DNA of 39,358 bases from contig CAJTWE010000025.1 in assembly GCA_910579955.1 (NCBI GenBank), positions 1-39,358 on the forward strand, written 5' to 3'. Source of the DNA: an uncultured Ruminococcus sp. Its GTDB lineage: Bacteria > Bacillota > Clostridia > Oscillospirales > Ruminococcaceae. This document shows, one piece after another, positions 15,411 to 25,000 of the stretch. A model generated the notes under the pieces. That model did no database searches. It was not told the origin of the DNA and was given only the letters and a program-made list of their open reading frames with translations. Position 1 is the first letter of the stretch, and every line of letters starts with the position of its first letter. The position numbers and the translations under genes are program-made.

Positions 15411-16361
15411 ATGCCCTTAGTACCAACAAAAAACAATTCAAATCAAGCTAAAACTAAAACAGAGAAGCCAGAAAAGCAAGAAGTAGCTTTTATGATTTCC
15501 AAGCCCAAATTCAAACTTTCTGATTTAATTCTGTCTGATGAAAATTTGGACGAATTAAAGACTGTTATCAAAGCTAAAGAATGTTGGGTTAAGATTTTTG
15601 TCGAATGGAATCTCCAGTCTGTAATGAAACAGAGAAAGAGTTTGTTTGTAAATTTATACGGAGATCCCGGAACAGGAAAAACAATGGCTGCTCATGCCAT
15701 TGCAAATGAGCTCAATAAAGAGATGATTTGTGTTAACTATGCTGACATTGAATCAAAATACGTGGGAGAAACTAGCAAAAATCTCACCGCTTTGTTTAAG
15801 TCCGCTTCTGAAAAAGATGTTATTATATTTTTTGATGAGGCAGATGCCTTGCTCAGCAAGCGTGTAACAAATATGTCAAGCTCTACAGATGTCAGTGTAA
15901 ATCAAACTCGTTCCGTGCTGCTTACTTTACTGAATGATTTTGATGGTATGGTAATATTTGCCACAAACTTTATCAGCAACTATGACCCTGCTTTCATGCG
16001 TAGAATACAGTATCATATCAAGTTTGAGCTGCCTGATATTGAATTAAGAAAAAAGCTTTGGCGTATGTACATACCGAAGGAAATGCCAACAGATGTTAGT
16101 ATTTCTGAAATTGCAGAAAAATATGACGGAATTAGCGGCAGTGATATTTCCAACGCTGTATTAAAAGCAGCTTTAAAAGCGGCAAAAAACAATGATTCTC
16201 TTGTAAAACAATTGGATTTTGAAGAGGCAGTCGCTGAAATTATCAAAAGCAAAAAAGCCAATAAAAATATTGACGACAGTGATGTGAAAATCACAAAAAC
16301 AGAGGTCGTTCCGGAATCAGAAGTTCCGAAAGACATAGTAGAAAAATCAAAAAGTGTATAA
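15411..16361 (+). CDS. AAA+ ATPase (FtsH/p97-like), no protease domain
   Basis: A 316-residue classical AAA ATPase. It has a polar N-terminal tail (1-27), a short linker domain (28-75), Walker A GDPGTGKT (84-91), a pore-loop-1 type motif KYVGE (106-110), Walker B VIIFFDEAD (127-135), sensor 1 Asn166 in FATN, Arg177/Arg178 as arginine fingers, and a C-terminal helical lid with GISGSDISNAV near 243. The YVG pore loop is the kind used by FtsH, p97 and katanin to thread proteins, so a protein unfoldase or remodelling role is likely. There is no membrane segment and no protease domain; membrane contact could come from its operon partners. AAGGAG lies 8 bases before the ATG. Confidence 0.9.
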   Translation: MPLVPTKNNSNQAKTKTEKPEKQEVAFMISKPKFKLSDLILSDENLDELKTVIKAKECWVKIFVEWNLQSVMKQRKSLFVNLYGDPGTGKTMAAHAIANELNKEMICVNYADIESKYVGETSKNLTALFKSASEKDVIIFFDEADALLSKRVTNMSSSTDVSVNQTRSVLLTLLNDFDGMVIFATNFISNYDPAFMRRIQYHIKFELPDIELRKKLWRMYIPKEMPTDVSISEIAEKYDGISGSDISNAVLKAALKAAKNNDSLVKQLDFEEAVAEIIKSKKANKNIDDSDVKITKTEVVPESEVPKDIVEKSKSV

Positions 16362-16377
16362 AATGGAGGAATGAATT

Positions 16378-16746
16378 ATGATTCTCTTTTCAATACTAGC
16401 AACAGTCGGTGCAGTGACTATATTATCTTTGATAGATAAGTTTTATGATGACATCATAAATTGGCTTAAGCAAATTGGACAAGTTGCTAAAAAGGTTGTA
16501 CAGGGTGTACTTATAGGCTGTAAGACCTTTATTGATGTTGGTCATGCCACACTAAGAACTATTGGTAAGGAAATATCAAGAAATTACTCAAAAATTGGCG
16601 ATAAGTGGCAAGTTACAGAAGTTGAAAGAAACGTTTCTGCTGACAAAATACCCGACGAAATTTATCAGCAGGCTGAACAGGTAAACGATGATGTACTTGA
16701 ACTTACAAAAGACATTGAAGCACAGCTTCTTAAAAATTATCAGTGA
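16378..16746 (+). CDS. Small membrane-associated protein with NYSK-IP module (paralogue A)
   Basis: A 122-residue protein of unknown function. Residues 1-20 form a hydrophobic N-terminal helix, probably a membrane anchor, followed by a long amphipathic helix. Residues about 64-105 (EISRNYSKIG...VSADKIPDEIYQQAEQ) match the C-terminal part of the product of 17193-17639, so the two genes are paralogues within one operon. GGAGG lies 8 bases before the ATG, 16 bases after the AAA+ stop. The shared module is a candidate contact site for the ATPase; that is inference. Confidence 0.75.
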   Translation: MILFSILATVGAVTILSLIDKFYDDIINWLKQIGQVAKKVVQGVLIGCKTFIDVGHATLRTIGKEISRNYSKIGDKWQVTEVERNVSADKIPDEIYQQAEQVNDDVLELTKDIEAQLLKNYQ

Positions 16747-16754
16747 GGTGCAGT

Positions 16755-17186
16755 ATGACGAAAAAAAACATATTTGAGAATTTTGGCTCATTTTGGGATC
16801 AGGGTAAATCCAGTACCAAGAAATCGGATTCTTCTCCGCTGACATGGGAAAAATTCGTTGAGAAAACTGGAAAAGATATTGACAATCGCCTTATAGCGCA
16901 TGCTAAAAAAGAAGGGCTTGTCTATGTCGGTGGTAAATGTCGTTTTACAGTGACTGCTTCCGAACAGGATGAAAACAAGTTTATCCTAAATGTGGATGTG
17001 GAACTGTATTACAAGGATCAGTTTAAAGCTGAAAAGAACTTCCAGATTTATCCGCTGCATACCGAAAGATGCTTTGAGGAATTTGCATTGGATGATGAGG
17101 AAACAAAGAATCAGCTTGAAAAACTGAAAACCGAACAATACGAATTTAAAGTGGAAACACCACAAATTAAAAGTGAAAAGGAGTAA
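16755..17186 (+). CDS. Uncharacterised soluble protein of the AAA+ operon
   Basis: A 143-residue protein without a recognised family. It has a polar N-terminal segment (1-30), a helix around WEKFVEKTGKDI, and a beta-rich middle (GLVYVGGKCRFTVTASEQ, then FILNVDVELYYKD, about 55-100), ending in a charged Glu/Lys helix. No signal peptide or membrane segment. I chose the ATG at 16755, six bases after GAGG; an upstream GTG at 16743 overlaps the previous stop. It sits between the two paralogous genes, so it is probably part of the same complex. Confidence 0.72.
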   Translation: MTKKNIFENFGSFWDQGKSSTKKSDSSPLTWEKFVEKTGKDIDNRLIAHAKKEGLVYVGGKCRFTVTASEQDENKFILNVDVELYYKDQFKAEKNFQIYPLHTERCFEEFALDDEETKNQLEKLKTEQYEFKVETPQIKSEKE

Positions 17187-17192
17187 ATTACT

Positions 17193-17639
17193 ATGAGATT
17201 TCGTAGTTGGGCAAAAGAAAAAATTAATTATGTGCGTGAAAAGATCGCACAATTTACTAAGAAATTAGTAAATTTCATGAAAAATGCATTGAGAACAGTC
17301 GCAATGACTATGGGCAGGTTTTTTACAATTCTGACGCAGTGGATTGACAAAGCTATGAATTTCGTTGCGGCAACTTTTAATGTTGTTGTACACGGCGTTC
17401 AGACCTTCTTGAAGAAAGTAGGCAATGAATATCAAGAGCTTTCATATAACTATTCAAAACAGCCAGACGGCAATTATATGAAAAATACGGTTCTAAAACA
17501 AACTTTTGTATCAGAAGATGAAATTCCAGCTGACATTAGGGAACGTGCCGCACAAATGGAAAATGGCAATATGATAGATATGTCCAACGAAACTGCGTCC
17601 AAACAGGAATATACTTGCAATACTTTAAATATTGCATAA
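17193..17639 (+). CDS. Amphipathic protein with NYSK-IP module (paralogue B)
   Basis: A 148-residue paralogue of the product of 16378-16746. The N-terminal 75 residues form long amphipathic, Lys/Arg-containing helices (KLVNFMKNALRTVAMTMGRFF, then WIDKAMNFVAATFNVVVHGV), likely to lie on the membrane. The shared module (ELSYNYSKQPDG...VSEDEIPADIRERAAQM) covers about 88-128. The last 20 residues are polar and absent from paralogue A. AAGGAG is 9 bases before the ATG; the previous gene ends 6 bases upstream. Function unknown; membrane binding is inferred from composition. Confidence 0.75.
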   Translation: MRFRSWAKEKINYVREKIAQFTKKLVNFMKNALRTVAMTMGRFFTILTQWIDKAMNFVAATFNVVVHGVQTFLKKVGNEYQELSYNYSKQPDGNYMKNTVLKQTFVSEDEIPADIRERAAQMENGNMIDMSNETASKQEYTCNTLNIA

Positions 17640-17651
17640 GGGGGAGAGACA

Positions 17652-18929
17652 ATGGCTTATATCATTATATTGTTGATTGTTTTAGGTGTTTTATGGTTTT
17701 TATGCAAAAAAGCTAAAGGCTTTTATAAAGCTCATGAATTCACAATAAAATATGCAGTAGTTTCTTTTTGGGTTGTACTCTTATCTGGACTTTTTTATGA
17801 CCTCCATGATATAAGAGATGATGATTATTATTATGAAGATAATGATGGATTGAATATTGGTCTTGTAGTTTCGATTTGTATTGTTGTGGCTGTATATGTA
17901 GTTATACGTTTATTATATAAATCAAATACTAATAGGTTTTATAATGATAACAAATATACAATAAACTTAGTATTTTTATGCTCTTCAATAACAATGTTAT
18001 TAGGAACATTAACTAATAGTATTATTGTTACTATTATTTTGGCTATAGCATCTGCAATTATATGCATTTATTTGAGAGTAACGTATGAGTCAAGGGTTGT
18101 TGATTACATCTCTAAATATGTTTATAATATATGTAATGAAATTGATAAAAAGAATCTAATAACCGAGGCTCACCTTTTTTCACAGCCTGAAGGAAAAAAA
18201 TTGCTAAATCAAGGTCATAGAATCAATGATATGTCACCTTTAGATTTTATGAGATCAATTTTAAAAAGCAACGTATTAAATGGCATAAAAAAAGAATTCA
18301 TAGAGGGACTTGAGGAAGCTGAAAACAAGGATATGGGAAGAATCTTCTTCTATTATGAGTACACATACTTTCTTCCCTATCTTGAAGAACAAGGCATAAG
18401 ATTGGTAGACTGTATTGATAGTTTTGGTATTATAAACAGCGAATATTGGTATATAGAAGATGTAGCATTTTTCAGTGATATTCTTTTAAAAGATGCAATA
18501 TCATCAGTTGAACGCTTAATACTAGAAACTCCAGAATTATCAGATGTACTGTTTTCAGAAGAATATTACAATAATAAAATGTATCATCTAGAGTTTTTAC
18601 ATCCTTATTTAACAGAATTTGATTTAAATGGTCTTAAAAATAAACCTGAACTTTTCAAAGATGATATTGATGAATTATATTTTGAACTTTCTGGTTTAAT
18701 AATTCAAATGCTAGTTGAGAATAACAAGATAAACCAATTACAAGATCTAACTAAAATGTCAGATTCAGACAAATCTAAAAATGGCAATTGTTTATACTCT
18801 TATAATCACGAAGATGAAAATGGAATTATTAAAGAGGAATACGGTCAGCAATTTGAACAAAATAGAGTTCAGATTGATGATGGCATATCACAAGAACAGA
18901 TGGATGAACTGGCAGGTTGTCCGGTATAA
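17652..18929 (+). CDS. Five-helix membrane protein, last gene of the AAA+ operon
   Basis: A 425-residue protein of unknown function. Five hydrophobic segments are visible at about 1-18, 33-50, 67-88, 103-118 and 120-141, with an acidic Asp/Tyr-rich loop (DDDYYYEDNDG) between the second and third. Residues 145-425 form a soluble, mainly helical domain, rich in acidic residues, that ends in a polar tail. I see no catalytic motif. GGGGGAG lies 6 bases before the ATG and the gene follows paralogue B by 12 bases. It may anchor the AAA+ machine at the membrane. Its A+T content is higher than the rest of the operon, which hints at a different origin. Confidence 0.8.
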   Translation: MAYIIILLIVLGVLWFLCKKAKGFYKAHEFTIKYAVVSFWVVLLSGLFYDLHDIRDDDYYYEDNDGLNIGLVVSICIVVAVYVVIRLLYKSNTNRFYNDNKYTINLVFLCSSITMLLGTLTNSIIVTIILAIASAIICIYLRVTYESRVVDYISKYVYNICNEIDKKNLITEAHLFSQPEGKKLLNQGHRINDMSPLDFMRSILKSNVLNGIKKEFIEGLEEAENKDMGRIFFYYEYTYFLPYLEEQGIRLVDCIDSFGIINSEYWYIEDVAFFSDILLKDAISSVERLILETPELSDVLFSEEYYNNKMYHLEFLHPYLTEFDLNGLKNKPELFKDDIDELYFELSGLIIQMLVENNKINQLQDLTKMSDSDKSKNGNCLYSYNHEDENGIIKEEYGQQFEQNRVQIDDGISQEQMDELAGCPV

Positions 18930-18956
18930 AGTTTCATGCTTTATTATCTAAACAAA

Positions 18957-19000
18957 AGAAAAAATGCTGCGACAGATTTTATTCTGCCGCAGCATTTTTA
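18957..19000. terminator. Bidirectional terminator between the AAA+ operon and the surface protein gene
   Basis: AAATGCTGCGACAGA pairs with TCTGCCGCAGCATTT (one unpaired A) around a TTTTAT loop, with A-rich and T-rich flanks. It serves the two convergent genes that end at 18929 and 19038. Confidence 0.85.
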
Positions 19001-19037
19001 TTTGTACCTTAATCGCTGTGATACAGCATTTAGGTTT

Positions 19038-22000
19038 TTACTTTTTCTTTCTGCGAATCATACCTGCAACGATAGCCAGTACTATGGCAGCTCCACCCAT
19101 TCCTGCAACAGACATCATACTATCCTGTGTCTTAGGAGAGCCGGTTACATTTACATATTTTCCGCCTCCGCCATTGGATGCATTATTTCTTGTTGTAGTA
19201 GTGGTGTATCTGGTTGTAGTACCAGTTCCGTTTGTGCTTATTGTGGTATCAGTAATTACTGTACTTGTTGTAGTTGTTGTTTCTTCTGTAGTAGATGTTG
19301 TAGTTGTAGTAGTTGTTGTTTCTGAACTGATAGTTGTTTCAGTTGTTGTTGCTGTTACAGGAGCATATCTGTCGTACATAACAACAGTATTGCCTGTTGG
19401 CTGTCCGTCAACATAAACAACGCCACCATAAATCACGAAATCAATAGATTCAGCAAGTGCATAATCGTCCGGAGCTTGCACTTCTGTCAATGTATAAACA
19501 ACATTTTCAAGAAGTCCATAAATGCGATGAGGCTCATATCCGGAGATCCACTGTTCGATAATTCCTTCTGATGTGCTGATTTGAAGCATTGCACCAGGAA
19601 CTTCTCTTCCAGTTATTGCATCATTTACAATTTCCTGCTTACTAATATCAATATCGTATTTTACTGTTTCAGTTGTAGTTTCTTCTGTTGTATATATTGT
19701 TTCAGATGTTTCACTTGAATCATCGGTGTCAATATATTCAGTAGTTGTTGTAACAGTTGTAGTGACTATAGGCTCTACAGTTGTCTCTATAATCGCTTCA
19801 TCATACATTATAATTGTTCCGTCAGTTACCGGATTGAGACTTCCATCACGGTTTACAATATATACATCGCCATCCAGGACAGTGAACTGGATAGAGGCTG
19901 CATAATAATAACCAGTTGGAGGTGCAGATTCAGAAAGTGTATATGTTACACCTTCCTTGAGACCGGAGATTGTATGGAACGTACCGTCAGATACCCAAGA
20001 ATCAATAACAGTTGCATCATCAGCAGTTACCTTAAGGTAAGCACCGATTACTTCAGCACCTGTAATATATCCTCCAGCAATTTCACGCTTCGCAATTTGA
20101 ACTTGCTGTGTTTTCTCGGTAGTGACAGTTGTTGTGGATGATGTAGTTGTAGTCGTTGTTGTAGTAATTGTGGTTGTAGTAGTAGTTGTTGTTGTTGTTG
20201 AACCAAGAACATCTCCTGTATCAACTGATTCAGAAGTATCAGAGGTTATAGTTATTGTAGGTCTTGTTGTTTTAGAAGTTGATGTAGTTGTAGCAGATGT
20301 AGTAGTAGATGTAATGGTAGTTGTGGTTGTTGTATTTGTAGGACCTGCTGTAGAAGCAGTCGTTACAGTAGTAGATGTGGTAGTGTTTGTAGGGCCTGCT
20401 GTAGAAACGGTGGTTGCAGTAGTAGAAGTAGTTGTTGTGCCCTTTGTTGTACTTGTAGTAGTAGAGGTTGTTATTGTGTCCTTTGTGGTGCTTGTACTTG
20501 TAGTTGTAGAAGTTGTTGTTGTGTCCCTTGTGGTGCTTGTAGTAGTAGAGGTAGTTGTTGTATCCTTTGTTGTGCTTGTAGTTGTAGAAGTAGTAGTTGA
20601 GTCTTCTGTTGTGCTAGTAGTTGGCTTCAATTCATCAAACATACTGATAATGCCATTTGAATAAGTAGACTTACTTTCTTCATCAATATTAATATTGATT
20701 ACCTTTCCATCTACAACATCAAATGTTATCTGTGTTGCAATTTCATAACCCTCAGGAGCTTGTGTTTCTTCCAATACGTAAGAACCATTTGGAATTCTTT
20801 GAAGCTTTACTGCTGTATTGCCAGATGTCCATGTAATGATGTTGCCATCCTTTGTAATAGTGCCATTTTCAGCTAATACAAGATCAAGGCTGCCATCACC
20901 TGTATAGGTAAGCTTCATTTTTGCTCCAGGAATTTCAGAAACTTCTTCACCATTTTTGCCGACCTTGACAATAGATACAGTTGAAATATCATCAGTCATT
21001 TTAATTAGACCATTTGAATCATTGCCATCAACTGTTGCTCTGCCATTTGCATCTACTGCAAATGTAATTTCTGTTGTTACAAGATAACCATGAGGTGCAG
21101 TTTCTTCTTTAAGAGTATAGATACCTTCATTAAGCTTTACAACATGAGGTGTAGAAGCAGAATCCCACTCCTCTACAAGATTGCCTTCGGAATCAAATAT
21201 TTGAAGATGTGCACCAATAACTTCCTCACCAAGAACGTCAACCTTGCTTATTCCAAGCTGATTTATTTCTGTATCAAACATAGTTGTAGTGCCTACAACA
21301 TCACCGTTCTTTTCAATTGTAAAAGTAATTTCCTCTGCAATCTGATAGCCTTGAGGTGCTCTCTTCTCAATCATTACATATGTTCCGCCAGCAACGAGCT
21401 TATTGTTAGTAGAAGTTTTACTATCAATATTGATAATATGAGCAGTGGATTCGGATACCCAGTTATCTATCAAAACTCTTGTTTCTGCACCATCATCAGT
21501 TATAACACGATACAGTTCGAGTTCTGCACCAGGCAGCTCATCATCACCTGTAAGAGCTTTTTTGCTCAGAGTTACTTCAAGAGCATTGTCTTTCATAGTA
21601 ACAGTTTGAATTTCTGATGTTTCTGTTACCTCAAATGTAACGTCTTCAGAATATGCATATCCATCAGGAGCACCTTCTTCATGAAGTGTATACTCACCAG
21701 GAGTTAACTTATTAATTTCATGCGGTGTACCATCAGATATCCATTTATCTATCAGATTACCGTCTGAATCTCTAAGTTCCAGTGACGCACCAGGAATTTC
21801 CTTATCGCCTGTGATGTCCTTCTTGGAAATATTAACCTTGGTGTAATCATCCTTCATTACGATAGTGCCTTTTTCTTCGCCATTTACAGTTGCTTTGCCG
21901 TCCTTAGAAACATTGAAATTAATTTCTTCTGCGACCAAATAGCCATCAGGAGCTGTAATTTCCTTGAGTGTGTAATTGCCTTCATCAAGCTTTACAGAAT

Positions 22001-25000
22001 GTGGTACTACCTTTTCGATAGTATCGCCATTTTCATCAGTAATAGTTACCTTATCAGAACCTGATACCCACTCTTCAACTACATTTCCATTTTCATCAAG
22101 AATCTGGAGAGTAGCTCCTTCAAGTTCCTCAGTTCCGTTGATTTCCAACTTACTGATAGCAATAACGCCCTTAGGAGCATCCTTCATCTCAACCTTATTA
22201 ACAGAACCATCAGTATTTACTGTAAATGTAACGTCTTCAGCCATCTGATAACCATCAGGAGCTGTGATTTCAACCAAGCGATATTCTGCACCAGCAATCA
22301 GCTTACCATTAATAGTATGTGATTTTATAGTGCCATCTTCATTTTTGCCATCATCGCCTGATGTCCATTCGTCTACAAGAAGTTCCTTGTCAAGTGCATT
22401 GCCGTCCTTATCAGTAATTTGATAAAGTTTAAGCTCAGCGCCTTCGATTTCATTTCCTGTAGTGGCATCAATCTTAGAAATAACAACCTTTGTAACATCA
22501 TCCTTCATGATGATTGTACCGTTTTCATCGACATATTTCTTGTCAACTGTTACTGTACCGTCATTGTTTACGGTAAACTCGATATCAGCTGCATAAATAT
22601 ATCCATCTGGTGCACCTTCTTCATGAAGTTTATAGGTCTTACCGGAAGAAAGCTTTGTTACGTCAACGAGATGATCATCTGTATCAGATGTCCATTCTTC
22701 AATAACATTATTTTCCTCGTCAAGTATCTGGAGCGTTGCTCCTTCAACCTTTTCCTGACCTGTAATGTCACGTTTACTGATCTTTATTTCTTCGATAACT
22801 GCGTCAGACATAACGATTTCGCCGTTTTCACTAAGATACTTCTCATCAATTACAACATTGCCGTTCTTATCAATAGTGAATTCTATAGATTCAGCATAAG
22901 CATAACCATTAGGTGCACCTGTCTCAACAAGCTTATACTTTGTGTCGACCTTGAGCGAATCACCAGAAATAGTATGAGACTTTAATGTACCGTCTTCATT
23001 CTCTCCGTATTCGCCAGATGTCCAGCTTTCAACGATTTTTGAAGTTTCATTGCCTTCTGTATCTTCACTTATCTCATGAAGTTCCAGCTTAGCATCCTTG
23101 ATTTCTTCCTTGGAAGTTATATCCTGTTTGGAAATAACGATATCAGCAATAGCCTCATCGGTCATTATCAGAGTATCGTTTTCATCAACTGCACCTTCCT
23201 TAGAAGCTGTTACCTTACCCTTTTCATCTATACTAAATTCGATAGATTCAGCATAAGCATAACCGTCTGGTGCACCGACTTCTTCCAGAATATAAGTTTT
23301 ATTAGGAGTCAAGCCTTCAATTACATGAGCTTCTTTACCAGAGGTCCATGTATCAACAGAATGTTCAGTTCCCTCTTCATCAATAAAGTATACACGCAAT
23401 GAAGCGCCGGAAACTTCTTCTCCGCCGATATCCTTTTTAGAGATGTTAATAGAAACAGATTTTGCCTTTGCCTGTGCATCGCATACAACAATTGTGCCGT
23501 TGTCGTATACATAAGCACCTGTTTCTGCTCCTTCACCAGGATAATCACTATCCATACCATCGATCATACCCTCGACATTAGTAAGGATCTTACCATCTTT
23601 AATAGTGAACTCAGCAGATGTTTCAAGTACAGCATATGTAATGCCTTCAAATTCAAATTCAGTACCTGTTTCTTTAAGAACATATGTACCGTCTGGCAAA
23701 TATTTGATTATCTGCATATCAGTGTCAGATGTCCACTGAATACCATTCTGGCTGTTTTCAGCACCTTCATTTACAGCTTCAACTTCTAAAGCAGTATTTT
23801 CAGAAATCTTTGCCCAATCAATAACGCCGTCATTAGCCAGTTCCTTTACAGTAAGTTTAAGGGTAGCACCCTTAATTTCTACATTTCCTGTAACATCACG
23901 CTTACTGATCTTAATTTCAGATGCACTATCCTTAATAATAAGCTCAGCATCATTTACAGTTATGTCTTCACGATCAGTTGGCTGCTCAGTTATAATACTG
24001 CCATCCTTTATTTCAAACGTGAAATCAGTTACTACCTGATAACCGTTAGGGGCTGCTTCCTCATGAAGAGTATAGCTGCCATTCGGGAGGCCATAGATTT
24101 TAGTTGGTGCATTGCCGGATGTGAAGGTAATTGTTTTTCCTTCAATTGTGTAATCTTCAAATGTTTCAGAATTGCCCTGAGCATTTGCTCTGGTCATCTT
24201 GATAGAAGATGCGTCAAGATCATCTGTACCTTCAAAGATGATAGACAGTGTAGCACTGGACAACTCAGAACTATCTGTAATATCCTGCTTGCTTATTGAA
24301 ATAGACTTTTCAATGCTGTCTTTCATTGTTATCTTATTGTTTACTGTTTCGTAGCTATCAGTTGCCTGAGTGCTGGAAACTTTACCATCTTTAATGATGA
24401 AATTATAAGATTCAGCTATTGTGTATCCATCAGGTGCAATTTCTTCTGTCATTGTATAGCTGCCATCAGGCAAGCCTGTAATAACAGTGTCATTTTCACC
24501 ATCTGAGAAGAATACAAGAGTCTTATCTTCAAGGATATACTCATTGTAGCCATTTTCAGCATTACCATCACTAAATTCAGGTACACGGTTAAGCTCAGTG
24601 CCGCCTCTTGATACTTCTACACCGCTTAGGAATGTGTCAGCATCGTTCAGCTCGATTTTGATCTTTGCACCTGCAAGCTCCTTTGATTCATCATTAATGT
24701 CAACCTTGCTTACATTTAATACAGAGCGATTGAATACTGTCAGACTTGTAGAGTTTACTGCATAGCTGTCATCATCCATAACTGCTGTATCAAAGTAGCT
24801 GTCCTTGATTACGACATCAACGCTCAGAGAAGCGTATCCATCAATAGGTGTTTCAGTCAATGTGTATTTGCCGTCTGTAAGGTCTTTAATTGTATAAGGT
24901 TCTGCTGTAGTATCCCACTCTTCTGTAAAAGTGCCGTTTGTAAGAGTCATGTGTGCGCCGACATACGGTTCACCATTGACGTCACTCTTTATAAAGCTTA

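Noticed and set aside
18936..19416. Two overlapping plus-strand frames after the AAA+ operon
   Set aside because: They run through the terminator and oppose the Thr-rich C-terminal end of the surface protein; low-complexity composition, no ribosome site.
20115..20625. Possible CRISPR-like repeat array
   Set aside because: The repeat units are short, contiguous and in the coding frame for Thr/Ser; there are no unique spacers of constant length and no cas genes.
20122..20664. Plus-strand open frame of 180 codons rich in Val
   Set aside because: It is the reverse strand of the Thr-rich linker; the composition is an artefact of the repeat, and it has no ribosome site.
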